NCBI RefSeq assembly: GCF_964340395.1
Contig: NC_135552.1
Location: forward strand, 18,439,181 to 18,503,180
Source: Glandiceps talaboti
Taxonomy: Eukaryota > Hemichordata > Enteropneusta > Spengelidae
Direction of reading: 5' to 3'
DNA: 64,000 nucleotides
Shown in pieces: positions 1-14,669 of the stretch. Numbering within the stretch: position 1 is the stretch's first letter; every line of letters begins with the position of its first letter. Under the pieces are notes generated by a model that was not told the origin of the DNA, ran no database searches, and saw only the letters and a list, made by a program, of their open reading frames with translations. The translations under genes and the position numbers were made by a program.

Positions 1-689
1 GTGTTATTTTGTAACATACGTGACAGGCGTCTAATGAAGTATACACCATACATATTAATATTAATATGAAAGTTGACATTTTTAAAATTAATGACAATGA
101 CCCGCAAGTAACTTGGACTGATTGGATAGGAATTGTATCAACAATATACAGTTGACGTCAGGCCCAATTATGTGCATTGGTCTCTGAATGAACACACACA
201 AAAAACAAATCTCTCACATCTCCAATTAAGACTTGAGATCATTTCATGTTGAAGCACTTACTTTCAATAAACCAATCCCTAGAGTTGAATCTTCCCCTTT
301 GCTCCTGGAGATCAGTACGGAAAAAAATCGTTTCCGAGGGACATTGTAATGGTACTCTCCAATTCTTTAGTTTCTCCTTGTTATACAACCGATCACATGG
401 GAATACATTTCGCCAAGCATTTCTCAGAATTCAATAACCTTTGGTATACCTGATGGCCGTTTTGTTTTTACATGCACTTAATAATGTCACGGTACTCAAC
501 CGCAACCTGACAGTATTCTAGTGTCCATTAAAAGTTCACTGTAGTACCTAGACATATGTAGTTACGGGCGTGACCTACCATCTATGTAGTGAATTTTCAA
601 ATGTCGCTAAAAATATAAATTTAAAGAGAAAAAAATTGCCATGGGCTCTGGTACTGCACTTAGTTGTCATGTAACTGCTTGTGTGTGTC

Positions 690-851
<162 letters not shown>

Positions 852-1112
852 ATCAGTGTTATCAGAGAGAGCGTAATCAGTCATTAATAACGTTATGAAG
901 AAATGACTGAGTTGAACCTTTCCAGGTATTGCGATATCACGTTCAGAGAGAGAAAGCGAGAAAGAGGTGAAATATGTTTATGAATATGAAATCATTATGT
1001 GATAAGGTTCGAAACTCCAACAACTTGGTCATCGCAGACGAAAGCAGACACTTGTGAAAGCGTTTCAACCCAACTTGTATGTTCATGGATTACTCATCAC
1101 TTCCTAGTCTTT

Positions 1113-1272
1113 AGTTTCCAACTTTTATTTAACGGGTTTGAAAGAGGAAATGTTACAGATATGAACCTTAGCTTATATCTTCAATACATCGAAATGATTG
1201 AATACCCAGAACACCGTTTACAGATTCTTACTGCCGCTGCTCAGACTGTTCTGCTAAACGTCTTGTTTTAGT
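1113..1272 (+). other. Possible orphan coding exon, unknown product
   Basis: An open frame running to a TAG at 1270-1272 follows a pyrimidine-rich stretch ending in TTTAG, which could be a splice acceptor. The last ~50 residues have mixed, protein-like composition (for example MIEYPEHRLQILTAAAQ near the end), unlike the low-complexity frames around them. I recognise no domain and see no partner exon, so it could be a terminal exon of a gene to the left or a chance frame. Confidence 0.2.
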
Positions 1273-3181
1273 TTATTCTACGTACAATAGTATATCCCAG
1301 ATATGTCACATCGAACGGGAATATGGTAAAATAGGTAACTATTCCAGTGTACGTCGTATAGGAACCGTGACACTCTGCAGGTGTAAACTCAACATACACA
1401 TCAACAGATTACCTTACCATCGCTCTGTCTTAATTTACATCGCATATATGCACTTTTATGTTACACTACGCAGACATTTTTATGGGTCGTTTAATATGAA
1501 GGTTATCACCCTATGATTTAAATCGATAATGTAGTCGATTTGATGATAAATTTTCCTGTCATTTATGCTACGTAACAATCGATCTTAACGCCACAACCTA
1601 CTCAGTCAGACTATAATTTGGTAGCGATGACAGTACAGATAACTCTGTGACTTATTAAGTACTTTGATTTATATGCATGGAATTAGATTTCCCCAACAAA
1701 ATTCAAAAATTACTGCAAATTCATCAGAGACGAGCGTGTTGCTGTGTTGTATTATCACCTTGTTCGTGTCAGTGTTCAAATCATATTAATCAAGGTAAAA
1801 TGCTTGCCTTATTCATGCGAATAATCTGTTTAGATGTAAATGTTCCAATCGATACTTAATATTCATAGATACTTTCATATACCTTTGTTCGCATATTTGA
1901 TTATTTAGTGTATTTCCTTATTTCTTTATCGTAAATTGATAGAGATGGAAGCATGACGGTACAATCTGATAGATATTTTTAGAAATTGAAGTGATAACAT
2001 GAAGGTTGTTAGCGATAACAAAATATATATATTATCAGTCCTAAGGAATGGAACAATTGTGAAATGATTGAAACCTACAAATTACTTTGACCTCCCTATC
2101 GTTTTGATTTCATCATGTTACAGTTCTACTTAGAAATTACAATTCCTTTGGGCGCAATTTCTTGAAATTTAATAACCACAGATGATGTGAATTATCGACC
2201 ATCGTACATTCATATCAATATCGAAACTTATGGTACAAAATAATACAGCCATTTCAAAATAGAAACTTTGGTATGGATGCAATTTCCAATATTTTTTTTT
2301 ATCCTGGGCACTGAAGGAAGTGCACTTGAAAATTAAATCTTTAATCGAATTTGAATAAAGTCCGCTGCCTTCTTTGTTTAAGTGTTCGTTTCCTCGCTGA
2401 TATTGGTTTCAATAATACATACAGTAGAAGTGATTAAAATGAGTTATTATTATTTTTTTGATAATGATCATATCACCACGACTAACTGATAGAAATACAT
2501 TATCACGCGTAATTGACGAACCTGGCGTTGTTTGGGTGATCAGACTACGTTTACTAAGTCTAAGAAAGGAATGGAGTTGTAGTATTTTAAGTCAAACGTT
2601 AAAGCTTTTACTTCAAAAATTAGATAATTTAACAATGCCTTACTTTCATTCTTAAATTTTAATTTTGGACGCATTTGTATATCATATTCAATCTTTTTTC
2701 ATAGCACTGCAGATGGCATTACGTGCCTGATGTTGTCACAGTCATTTCGAATATTTTATGTTGGTAATACCAGTTTTACCTCGATGTCATTGACACTATT
2801 CCGTATTGGACGTTGTTGCTTGCAATCGTTTCGAGTACCTTACGGTAGTTATGACTACACGCATGGTTAGTACTGTTGCCGGTCTTTATCGGAATCCAAA
2901 GTCTATTTCAATACAGTATGTTGTCGGTCATTTTAAAATTATCTGTAATCTGATAGCGTTATTGAAAAAAAAATGAAAACTTCAGTTACTATACATAGAA
3001 ATTGAGTTCAAATCAGGTTCGACATGGTAATTGAAAGGTGTTTAAGTACCTTGAAATCCCTGGCAGATAAGGAATACAAGATATGACACAAATAATTGGA
3101 CATCGTTCGTATTGTTTGCTAGACAAGATATCGCCGTGTTAGCACAACAGTTCTGTACTGACGTTCAGTAATCCTACTGGC

Positions 3182-3300
3182 ATGTGTGTGTGTGTGTGTA
3201 TGTAATATTGTATGTATATGTGTCATGTGTGTATGTTTGTATGTTGTGCGGGCCTCTGTGTATGTGTGAGTGTATGTATGTGTGTGTGTGTGTGTGTGTG
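3182..3300. repeat. TG/TATG-rich microsatellite
   Basis: Mixed (TG)n and (TATG)n tracts flanking a short unique core around 3245-3260. It lies immediately left of the ~110-bp tandem satellite. Confidence 0.9.
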
Positions 3301-3324
3301 CCAAATATCAGTATGTTTTGTCAA

Positions 3325-3610
3325 GATAACAACAGTGATAGCAGGGATGGGTAGGCAAGTGAGTAAACTTTCAAATGTATGCAAATGTACCTAGCAACAA
3401 TACCACGCCCATAGCAACTGCCAAATGATAGTGTGTAAATCATTGATAACAACAGGGATTTATAGACAAGTGAATAGATATTCAAAACATGTGTGCAGAT
3501 ATACCTATCAACACTACCACGCCTATGGCAAAAGCCAAATGATGGTGTATATTGCAAACATATAACACAACATCGATGGTTAGGCAAGTGGGTAAACATG
3601 TTTAAATTAC
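3325..3610. repeat. ~110-bp tandem satellite, locus 1
   Basis: Two full units and a partial third unit of a degenerate ~110-bp repeat. Each unit carries in order GATAACAACA, a run like GGGTAGGCAAGTGAGTAAAC, then CCTAGCAAC...ACCACGCCCATAGCAAC and CCAAATGATRGTGT. The same family recurs at 48655-48938. Confidence 0.75.
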
Positions 3611-6600
3611 ACATAAATTGTGCAATTATGCTACAAAGCCATTGGCGCTATTTTACATAGTTTCATAGCTGGCAGCCCAAAAGCAGTGGCCAGTGTTAAC
3701 TTTAATGACTCAAATATGATAGTGTGAATAGTGACACAATTTAATTTATACATAAACGCACTTTTTATTGAGTCAGGCTTGTACTGCTCGAAGCTAATAT
3801 TGCAAGTTTGTATCTTATCGCAACAATATAATTCAGTCAGAGGTGGATGACAGTTTAGATATGATCTATAATTTTGCGGTTGTAATATCAATATTTGATA
3901 TATATTAGGTATTAAGTCTCAAGAACGGCTAGATTTTTCACCGTGTTTTCGATACTTCCCAAAGGCGTGTTCAGTTTGTTAAGCACAACAACTACGTTTT
4001 GAGCTTATTTCTTGCTTGAATGCGTTTTTTGAAATTATTTGTTTGCTATAGTGACATGCATTTATTCATAAGAGCATCATTTTAAAGGGCAGTACATTGC
4101 GCATCAATTTGATATATCAAAATGCGTCATCTTTACAAGAACCTCTAGCTGTACCACCCAAATAAAACCCACGTGAATATCATGCCACACTCTGCCCATG
4201 CAAGCTAAGGGCGATCGGTATTTGCCATTTCATTAATCGTATAGTTATTTCTCCTTTCACATTTGAATTGATAATATGAACTTTTGTCATCAAATATTGA
4301 TACATTCAATAATCTTTCTTCAGAATCTTTCTTTGGGGGGGTTTCCTCGTTTCATCTATAATTTAGTGTCAGTAAATGAATGCTGAGAAAAAGAAGATAT
4401 TGCATGCATCGAGAGACAGAGCTAAGCATGACGTGTAAAAAATTACATTGATCTGATTAAGTGTGGGTTGTACATACGAAAAAGGAAATAACCACATCGT
4501 CTTGAATATTATAACAAGCTTAAACTAGCAATTGATGCAGTATAATACTTCCATATTTATTCCCCCTACGGCACGTCTTCACCGTCACCATATTCCTGTT
4601 TAATTCTGTTGACAACAATTGGCAGCTTAGTATTGTAGAAATGTATGCTTTGTCTAATATTCAATACTACAGTGTTTTGTTCTATATGTGTATTTATCAA
4701 TCAAAAATTAATCGACGTGAACAGTTTAAATATTTATGAATTTGATATTACTGGCAGGCTTCAAAGCGTTAAGAAGATTGTAACCATGGAAACCGTGGTT
4801 GTTACCAATAGAGTGAACAATTATTTATGTATTTCTGGGAGGTGTAAGCCATGTCCCTTGAACGGTGATAATTTTCCACTGGATAGTCCTCAGGAAAGCA
4901 TTAAGTTTGAGTTTGGTGACACGTGAATTCACTGAAATCTTTCAAAGATTGATCGCTAGGGAACTGAAAGTTTTCTACATACTTAGAGCTATTAGGTGTT
5001 GAGGAGTTGAATATGATAGAATTAATTGAATCAATCGATCACGCTATAATTCTCCTTGTCTTTGGAGGTCTCATTTATTACATGTGACTGCACTCCTGCC
5101 ATAAATAACATGCCACAGGTGAGAGGGAAAGAAATTGATCACGTCGCAAAAAGCTATGATAATAGTGACTTCTAGCTAGGGTTGTGTTGAACAAAAGAGT
5201 ATGGAAACCGTTAATCTAAGAAGAATTTGACCACTCTGGCCTCGCAAAAAAGGGTGCAGTTACAACTACACAACTTTTCAGCTGTACGTAAGTTTGAATT
5301 TGATTTCTATTCAGTCATTTTCATCTTTCACTACTTCTATTTGTTATCAGGGTACTATGGGTCAAATCGTGAACATTCAAAACTGTAAAAACCGTGAATT
5401 ACATGTATTTACACCTGTGGTTATAAGACGTTATGAAATCGTAAACTACAGGTGCAGCCAACGGGCAGATTTGTAGTTTTCATTAATGATATGTTGTTTC
5501 AGACATGACGTTTTTAAAAGAATCCCACCCCCAAAAAACAACATTATGGGTAGGGTGGTATATAATAGCTTTTCTTATGTGCCCTCGCACTGGGGGTGAA
5601 GGAAAGCTGTCCTCCCTCCCTCCCTCCCACTGGGTTGCAACTTACTCGCCAGCCCACTGCCTACCAATACTGTGAATGATCTACCCACTCCCCACCAAGA
5701 AAGCGTTTGTGCTTTCCACTATACCAATTTTGGCTTACACAGTGTGCGTTACCTTACAGACAAAAGCATGTTTCCCCTCCCAGTGTATCAAAATCAAGAC
5801 TTTCGCCAGTCCTTCCTTTTTTTATTCCCCAACCGCTACCGATCGAAAAAATTGCCTGCCCATTGAAAAATTGCCTAAGGACAGCTTTTCGCAAGAACAG
5901 CTTCATTGATGACTGCACCTGAAACTATGTACTGACGACTTTGATCTGATTCAAGAGTCGTAGAAATCGGCGGTATAGTGCATAGTGTAAAAAGTATATA
6001 TTTCACACTTTTAAACTTGTATACGAAACTTTCACTTCTTATATGCCTAATATCCATTGAATATGTTTTGTATGTCCTATGAAGCCTTTGTAACATATAC
6101 CACCAATATCTCAAAAGAAACAGCTTTTATGCAATGTAGTGTTCAAATATCGCAACATTGTAGTGTTAGCTATGCAAATCAGGTCATTAGTATGCAAGCC
6201 ACATTCGCGATAAATAAATGTACCATAAATAACGCTCTTCTTGTAAACATATCACTGATTTGATCGGAGACCATGTTGGATAAATCTCGGCATTTTTTCA
6301 GACAATATTGTAAATACAATGAAGGTTAACACAATTCAGCCAACTGTAATCTGTGTTTTAGTCGATTAGGAAACTGATTTCCTAACTTGTATGATAATAC
6401 TGGTGGTGGATGCCTGTCGAAAACTTTGGTGATCTAGCTACTAGTATTTCTTGGTGCAAAATTAAGTTAATTTGTGAACTGATATGTTTTCAATATAATG
6501 CTTATATAGTGGATGGTCATGACTTGCTCACTGATGTCAAATTTAAAAATTGTTTACATTTCGTTTTGGAGTTATACATGGAGACAACATTTGTTAAAGC

Positions 6601-7402
6601 TCTTTGCAAAAACTCGCCATTTTTATACTGACGCATGTGTTTGTTGTATGGAATTTGGAAAGGTTGGAAGGTAATCTAGTATACAAACATTTTGTAAATG
6701 ACTACGTCCACTATCTGAGAAGTTAGTCTGAACATCTTTTGAACATCTATAAGATTAGGCTGGTTGAAACTTTGTAGAAACCATGGCAACAAAGCTGATA
6801 CTGTCACTGAGGAGGAGACTTGGGTTATTGTTTCAAAATGTATGCATTTGTTTGTTTGAAAAGTCTTAGAAAACAGTTGAACACAACTCTTGGCGATGTA
6901 GTTTTTCCTTTAGGTTGTGTATGATTTGTGTTATAAGGTGTGTTTTACGAATACCGTACACCAGGTGCAATGTACTTGACATATATCCGGTCACATCTTT
7001 AACAGTCTAGTGATGATTACACTTGATTGTGTATGTTGTTGGCTTGTACATTCACATAAATATTTACACTCCTCGAGAAAGGAAATTATGATAAATTCCC
7101 GAATGGAACGAATATAAATTAAGTAATCTTGAATGATATAACGTTAGTTTAAGCAACTCTTCAGATGAAAGTAAAAACGATATGATATGTGTGCATATAT
7201 CATAGCGTAAGATTTTAAAAGACTTCACATCAGTGGCTAGCTACATCCGTTATTACCAGCCAATATGGTTTTGGATTTAATGGTCAATTTAAGGCAATTC
7301 ATACTTCACCCTAAACTGTGTAGCCAATTTACAGCACGGGATATTAGTGTTCATGACGAACAACATAAAATAGTCTAGTGTGAAAAGCATCTAGGCTAGG
7401 CA

Positions 7403-7450
7403 GAGTTGAGTTCAGTTGAGTTGAGTTGAGTTGAGTTGAGTTGAGTTGAG
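7403..7450. repeat. (GAGTT)n pentanucleotide repeat
   Basis: About nine tandem TTGAG units with one C-for-G variant. A short GGAT run follows at 7707-7730. Confidence 0.95.
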
Positions 7451-8014
7451 TACATCAAACTAGAAATGTAAACACTTTAAGGCAGCTTTATTCTCTGGAT
7501 CTGTATTCTAGTACACTTTAATATGCAAGCATAAGGTCTATATCGAATACGCAATGCGCTCTCAAATTATTTATACAGTCATATATTTGGTTTCCAAAAT
7601 GCCGAAAATGCGACTTCATACAGAACACTGCATGGGTTTGAGTCGGTGGAGACATATTATAGTACATTTGCCAATGCTGCGAGCTGGTTTTCAAATGCAT
7701 GCATGCATGGATGGATGGATGGATGGACGGATAGTAACATCTTAATTGATACGTGTAAAGCTATAATTATAATAATATTGATTAGAGTAATCTTACTTTA
7801 GAATTACCCATCTATGTCATTATGGTGGACACGGTCTTACATACAAGTAGATTTGACACACATGGCGAAGCACAGCGTAAATTGTGCTATGGAGTTTTAC
7901 TGTTAGAGTAATGATTGTCCTGCCTGCCGGCAAAACTACAATGATTAGTGCCTGGAGAGTTGTGTAGTAATCAATATACATTCGGTACAACCTAATTCCT
8001 ACAATACCATTATC

Positions 8015-8054
8015 GTGGTGGTACGGTGGTGGTGGTGGTGGTGGTGGTGGTGGT
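8015..8054. repeat. (GGT)n trinucleotide repeat
   Basis: About 13 GGT units with one TAC interruption. The poly-proline frame on the other strand is a product of the repeat. Confidence 0.95.
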
Positions 8055-8124
8055 AAAGGGAACTTGTTAATTTTCTTAATTAGACCGGCCATACAATTAT
8101 TTTTGTGCGATCATGACAGCATTA

Positions 8125-8280
8125 TTACAATTCGACAAAACTTGTTTTACTGTCAGAAAAATTTAATTATTATGAAGTTCACTATTGTGCGCCATTACAG
8201 AATTCAAAACAACTTTGTTTTACCATCAGAAAAATTAACTTATTACGTCATTCCAGAATTCAAAACGTTCATGTCATCGA
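8125..8280. repeat. Degenerate ~70-80-bp tandem repeat
   Basis: Three imperfect units each begin with ATTaCA(g)AATTC-AAAAC, and the first two continue into TTGTTTTAC-TCAGAAAAATT. The third unit is truncated near 8275. Confidence 0.6.
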
Positions 8281-9973
8281 CATCGTTAAGGTCAACAACT
8301 AAAAGGTAAATTAAAGCATTAACAAACTTTGATTTTGTAAGCACCTTTCAAAAGGAACGTGCATCGAAGCAATATAATGAACTCAGATTCTATTTTGCAA
8401 TCTTACACTGTAAGTGTTTTCCACTAATAATTAGCTTCTCAGCTAAAATTAGTAAATAGAGCAGACATGTGGCACAGTATTCTATAGATTCGTGCCGTGC
8501 ATAATATTACGTATAATATGCTACCACTCCTCAAGAGACAAGATGTTCTGCGTAGCGAATACAACGTTGTCTAGGCAACGAGTGTCCGACGTAATTTAAA
8601 AGCTACATAAACAGAAATCCAACTTATCTAGGAACAATGTGTCCAGCTTTTATTAAGGGCGAAACTTCACTCTCTATATTGTCTGACAATTTGAAATTAA
8701 AAAAAGAAAAACATTTCCGCAATTATTGTGATTTTCAGTACTGCTACTTTTTTTGAAACGTCTGTTGCAGTGACTTATTGATAAGGCAATTTCCTTCTTG
8801 GAGTGAGTCTAGAAAGATATTACTAGTGATTTAAATAATTTGAAGTCTGTCCCTCCGTGTTGGTATAACCAGTGGCGTTATCCAAGTACGTCATGTGTAC
8901 GCAAATAAATGATGGATAGCTGGGTATTTATAATCCAAAAGTGCACCGAAATAAGCAGTCGGCTAAACTTTCTTTTATAGAATTCAAGATGTTTGTCATC
9001 GTACTAGCAGACTTCCTCTGAGGTCATATCTTTTATTGTTAATACCTCAAATGGACAAAGTTCAGTCGCATCCACTAGATCTCAACTAGTGTAAAATGTT
9101 AAAACGGTCGGCTGTCGACTCTAACGAATTATTAATACAGCAAAGCATGTAACCGGAGAAACTGGCTGAATATTCTATTGGATTTGTAGTCTGAGATTAC
9201 CACATTTTGTTATAGATCTAGGCTTCAGGCAAAACAGTACACTACATATTGTATGTGTATGAAATAACCCAGGCATTGCCTAGTGACAAATAGTTCATTT
9301 TCATTTGCTAATGTCCGACTGATTAGGCAGTGACAAGGATTTTCTATTACTAAATTTGACCAAATGTGTAAATTTAATATATTATTGTAATTAGCTCTTG
9401 TGCCTTTAAAGAAAATAGAAAGTACGTTTGTTAAATGTGTATACCATAATGACAAAATCAGTAAGCCATTATGTCACCGATATATTATGCATGCATAGTA
9501 TGGCATAGTCTTGTGCTATACCTCGCTATGTGCATAAACTTGCATAAGAGCATTTCACGCTGTCAATTTATAATATGGCATGGAACGTTCGGAAATATTA
9601 CATCTTAAATAGAGCATGGTTGGACATTTACAGCCAAAGTGTTTATGTGCAGTTTTAGTAAAGATGTATGTAATATGTCAATTTTAAGGATTAATCAACT
9701 GCTGTTTGAATTCAAGAAAAACAAGTGGTAGGCATTTTATATATGTTACAGTGGGAGGGCAGTTGCAAACCCTCGCGATGATGAACATATTTTCAATTTG
9801 ACGAGTTGAAAAATACGGTATGTATGATGTATATTATGGGTGACATCACTTACAAACCCATCTCCATTATATTATTCAAGACGCGCTTTACTTGTACTAT
9901 GGTGCCTTCTATTTAGGATCATGGATTATCTTAGCGAACTATTTACATGGTTCTCAACAGAATATTTTCTTAT

Positions 9974-10190
9974 TTAGGTCTAATAAAAAATGTGTGGTTC
10001 CGGTTACGCTCAATTTTAGAATAGGTGGGTAGGTAGATTTGTTATTTCATTTTATTATATATTTTTCTGTGTGAGTGTCTAGTTCGGGTTTTCCATTGTT
10101 TTCCAAATGATCTCTGTGTTATTTATTTCTTCCGATCAGAAGTACAGCCATTACAGATTTGAAGAATAGTTTTATATTGTCTTTAATATA
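9974..10190 (+). mobile_element. Truncated copy of the TIR family (left half)
   Basis: Begins TTAGGTCTAATAAAAAATGT followed by GGTTCCGGTTACG, the same left end as the complete copy at 44339, and follows that copy through the GTGAGTGTCT and TATATTGTCTT blocks before diverging. The right inverted end is missing, so this is a partial copy. Confidence 0.7.
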
Positions 10191-13100
10191 TGCCTAAGCG
10201 CAACACGCCTTCACTTGAATTTCAAAAATGGCTCACTTGTTATCTAAATGCTTGTCATGTAGGCCGTTCTTAACTGTTGTGTTGTATCTTTTTTTTATGT
10301 TGTTCTTTTATTTTCACTTGAGTTCACTTCCAATTGATATCCTTGGTGTTGTTTTCATGTACCTGCTCTGTTTTAGCTTTGACGAATATTGTTCCATTTG
10401 CCATGTCAGTGGCACAATTAGTGATTTTACTACAGTGTTTTCATTTTATTTGTACATGTTATGAGGCCTTGCAAGTTGCAATTATTTTGTCAAATCAATC
10501 GAGTTTTGATTTTTTTTTTTTATTCTTGTGACCTTGTACAACCTATAAAAAATAGAGGAAAACAAACTTCGGAATTGCATACATTTTAGACAAAGGACGT
10601 CAACACGCTTATGTTGCTACTACAATTTCTCTAAGAATCCTTCATGACGAAGAATGATAGAAAAATACACGCAAACAGCTCCGAATTAGATGTTACTACT
10701 AACCGTGGTAACATTAATGTCTAGGCTAACTTAAGAGTGACTTCATGATATCCTGAAACTGTCGTCTGTCGCACTTCTGTCTCATTTATTTGTAGATCAA
10801 GTAACACTGGCAAATCATCCAAATTTTATTATGGCGGGAAAAGATTATACCCGCGTCTTTGTAGAAGTGGCCGATGATGTACGTCGTTAACGCGAAGTGA
10901 GTCTATATATAATACATGCCTGGTCCTTTTCGGATAAAAATCACAATATCTATGCGAATACTCATGTTCTTTTTAATATTTAATACTTATTAACGTGCCA
11001 TACTTCAAATTTCATTACGGCGGTGCCAAATATGTCAAAGAAAGTCGGAGATTGTAAATTAGACCGAAGATTTTGAAGAAATTTTCAAACCTACGCATTA
11101 GTTTTGAATAGTATAATGGAGATATTACCAAGCCTTTGGAAGTCGTGTAGTGAAACCTGACACAGTGCCCTTTTCGCAATTGAATGAGTAATTTATTCAT
11201 AGACAAGGGCACAATGTCTTGTCTCCGCTTTTCTTATGTTTAATATTATCCCCAAAACATTTTAATGTTGATTGACATGCTTAATTTGTGATGCTGTTAT
11301 TTGGACATTCTCTTGTTTCTATGTAATCATTATTCCGGCCTTTTAACCTTTTTTTCGTAATCCTAGATAGATTATGTCGTTTTTCTTTCATGGTCGAAAA
11401 GTGAAATTATATTAGGATGATAGTTATTTGGAAAGTCTATAAATAGAAAAAGAGAAATATGGTATTAACTGATTTTTTAAAGTGGTTTAGTCTTCTGGAA
11501 ACTGTCATCCACAAATTGATGTCGCATTTATATGCTAACATCTAACTTGTATACGAATCATTGAAGTAACAATACGCCATCCATCTAATCGTCTGAATAT
11601 AATACATAATGATAATGCACATACTAGATAAGATAGATAAAGTTCAGGGGAGCTTTCTCAAAGCAAGAAATTATTGTATTTAAAATCCAAACTAAGAATT
11701 ACACAGGATTATATTTTTATGTAAAGCACAAACTGTATGGCGTAGAAAAGGTAAAATGATAAAAACTAAAGATGTAAAGGTTCAAAAGTGTTGTAAAGAA
11801 TTAAAAAAAATATTTTAATTCAAACTTTTTGAAAAAGCCCGCTCATGGTGTGAAACTAGTCGAAAATTTAAACGGTTTTTATGCTGACTTACAACTGATA
11901 AAAATAGATGAACTATGTACAGCTTTTTGATGGTGTTCGAAAACTCAATCCCGCATTCACAAAAGGCAAATAGTTCGAACAGTTATGATGGTTCAAATTC
12001 GATGGAATGGTAAGGATGTACAGATTAACATTGACACGAGATTAGAAGTAATATGCTTATTTTCTTGACGTTGACTTCAACATTGTTCGGCATTGTTTAA
12101 TTCTCAAATGGTAATTCGTTCCATATTCTATATTCTAGATCTCTGGTTTTGCCACGCTGACTTGAATTTTTAACGTTTACCAAGAATAAATTCATGTTTA
12201 CATTCTTTTGAAATTGAAATTCGACCTTACTTGGTAGGAAAAACATAATTCCCTTAATTATAGCAATCCTTCAAATGACATATTGTGTGTCTGATTTGGG
12301 AAAACGGTACAGATTCAAACATGTCGTGACGTGGATGCTTCTGTTTAGGATACTCTGTCTGATTGTTTTCATTCTCGGTAACCAATGAACGAATATAAAC
12401 AGAGGTGAATTTAAGAACTGAGGAACAATCGTGAAATGCACGAAAACCTCTTACATGACAGGTAACTAAACACAGACAATACATCGAAATATTGGTGAAC
12501 AATAGCACGCACTTCTTTTAAATTGTAAATACTTTACGTAGATTGATAATTCCAATGATAATTTGCCTTATCGTACAGACATTTATTGCAATGCACCTGC
12601 GTAACCTGTTCTTTAAAATGACGTGTTTAGTTTTATTGAAAGTTAACAGTTGGTGATTGAAATCTTAAACGTGTGTAATTCCTGGTTTACTTAATAATAA
12701 TCCATCATGTACAGTCGTTACAAAAGTACAGGTTGGTGATTAAACTAGGAAACCATGCTGTGTTGCTTTGAAATAATACATGTTGTCAATGAACAATCTA
12801 CTAATGTAATTTGGTAATGTGTTTCTACAATTAATAAATACTTAAGAACGTAAGAATCCGTCGTCGCTGTGCACATGATTAAAGCTAACTAGTGAGGCAT
12901 TATTTGCTAAGTAGACGAAATTAGTTATGTTGTTTATACGAAAACTGGTGAATGTGTAGTAGCGTGCGTACGTTGATATTATTCTTATTTTGAACGGATA
13001 CGTGCTTCTTCAATGTTCTCTTCATGATATTTTCCCCTTCTACTTCAAAAACGTCATTCATGGAGATGACATGACTAGTATAGTAACTTTCTACTTGTGG

Positions 13101-13388
13101 AATGTGATTCAAAGTTTTATGCCCCACCCTCTTAATCAGTAGTTTATAGCCAAGCAGTAGTCATTTGATCTGTATCATTCCCATCTCCTGTTCGGCACCT
13201 ACCTATCACAATTAAGTAGCTGAGGTGAAAGACTGTCTGACATTTAGCAATCTTTGTGAATATCGTCCAGTTCAAAGGATAACCCGGTTAAACATTGCTG
13301 TTGTATACTGCTTACACACAACAATCACTGACTCGTGTCTTTTAGCACAGGTGAACTTTGTGTAGTGTTCATATATGCGTAACTATAT
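10191..13388. other. Spacer without recognisable features
   Basis: About 3.2 kb of AT-rich sequence. Open frames such as the hydrophobic one at 10228-10464 are T-rich and have no domain signature, and I see no exon with convincing splice sites. Confidence 0.5.
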
Positions 13389-13504
13389 ATGGTGTGCTTG
13401 TTTGTCTGTCTGTTTGTTTGTTTGTTTGTTTGTTTGTTTGTTTGTGTGTGTATGTCTGTCTGTCTGTGGGTGTGTGTAAGTATGTATGTATGTATATGTA
13501 TGTA

Positions 13505-13580
<76 letters not shown>

Positions 13581-13765
13581 TTATTAATTATGTATGTATG
13601 TATGTATGTATGTATGTATGTATGTACGGACGGATATGTATAGATATATGGATATTTGGATAGATGGATAGATGGGTGGTGGGTGGATGGGTAGAGATGG
13701 ACGGATGGGTGGATAATGGGTAGATGGATGGATGTGTGTATGTCATGTGCGGATGGATGAATTGA
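13389..13765. repeat. Compound TTTG / TA / TATG / GGAT microsatellite
   Basis: Consecutive tracts: TTTG from about 13396, TATG and TG, a pure (TA)n from 13515 to 13577, TATG again from 13589, then degenerate GGAT and GGGT units to about 13765. The Tyr-Ile and Cys-Met-Tyr-Val frames here are not genes. Confidence 0.95.
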
Positions 13766-13968
13766 TATATGTCTGTGTGTATGTGTATTTGTATAGTTTT
13801 GCTGGTTGCAGTACTACACGGTGTTATCTTATAGTGTGGTGTCTTGTTTTGGAATTAAATTATATAAAGCAAAATGTTCGCATCATCATCCTACATATTC
13901 GATTTTGGATCGAAAAATATATAGCAGCGACATGATTGCAAATAATCTCTTCATAAAAACAACACTCC

Positions 13969-14019
13969 TCCCCCCCACCCACCCACCCACCCACCCACCC
14001 ACCCACCCACCCACCCACC
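13969..14019. repeat. (CCCA)n microsatellite
   Basis: About 11 tandem ACCC units after a short C run. Confidence 0.97.
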
Positions 14020-14669
14020 TCAACAAATGGTATGTTGTTATGAATGTACATGTATACTCAGGATGTTTTTCTGATATATTTCTGTTATTGACGTGTTTAC
14101 CTGTAGTGAACAACGAAAATAAATAGCTAAATATATAGACGAAGTTTGTCTTCGGTGCCGGTAATATTTTAGGAGACAGCAGAAAGGTTGTTGTGACGGA
14201 TACGTATTTGTTTGTAACTATGGCAATGACACAAATAAATATTTCAATAATTGAAGTTTTGGAAGAGCTCGGCAGTATTTATTGTAGGGAAGACACAATG
14301 ATTGATGTGTGTGGTAGGGCTAGGTCTGGCGTCATCTATCGATTACTAATCGATCACAACATATTACATATAACATATAACATTGATTTTTGGTACTGTA
14401 AGAAACAGATGAAACGAAGGAGTTTTGCTTTGTCAGGCTAGATTTGAAGACATTCGATATAGCAAACTTCAGATACCATCATTCATATATAAGTTATCTA
14501 ATTCCTTTAATATATATGTTCTATCCATCTTCTTGTGATGTATCAGATGTCACATATTTGAAGAACAAATACAGCAAATTTACAAGACACTTCCAATCTT
14601 GTTTGAAAAACAAGTATTATCTGTTTGATATAGCAGTAACGTATTTCGTAAATGTATCTCAGCAGTGAT
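14020..14669. other. Spacer, nothing recognised
   Basis: AT-rich single-copy-looking DNA. The frames at 14193-14441 and 14444-14668 have no known motif and no splice context that I find persuasive. Confidence 0.5.

Noticed and set aside
8015-8054. Poly-proline protein on the - strand
   Set aside because: Created by the (GGT)n repeat; the rest of the frame has no domain.
10228-10464. Hydrophobic 78-residue frame resembling membrane segments
   Set aside because: T-rich DNA yields Phe/Leu/Val-rich frames by default; no family pattern or exon borders.
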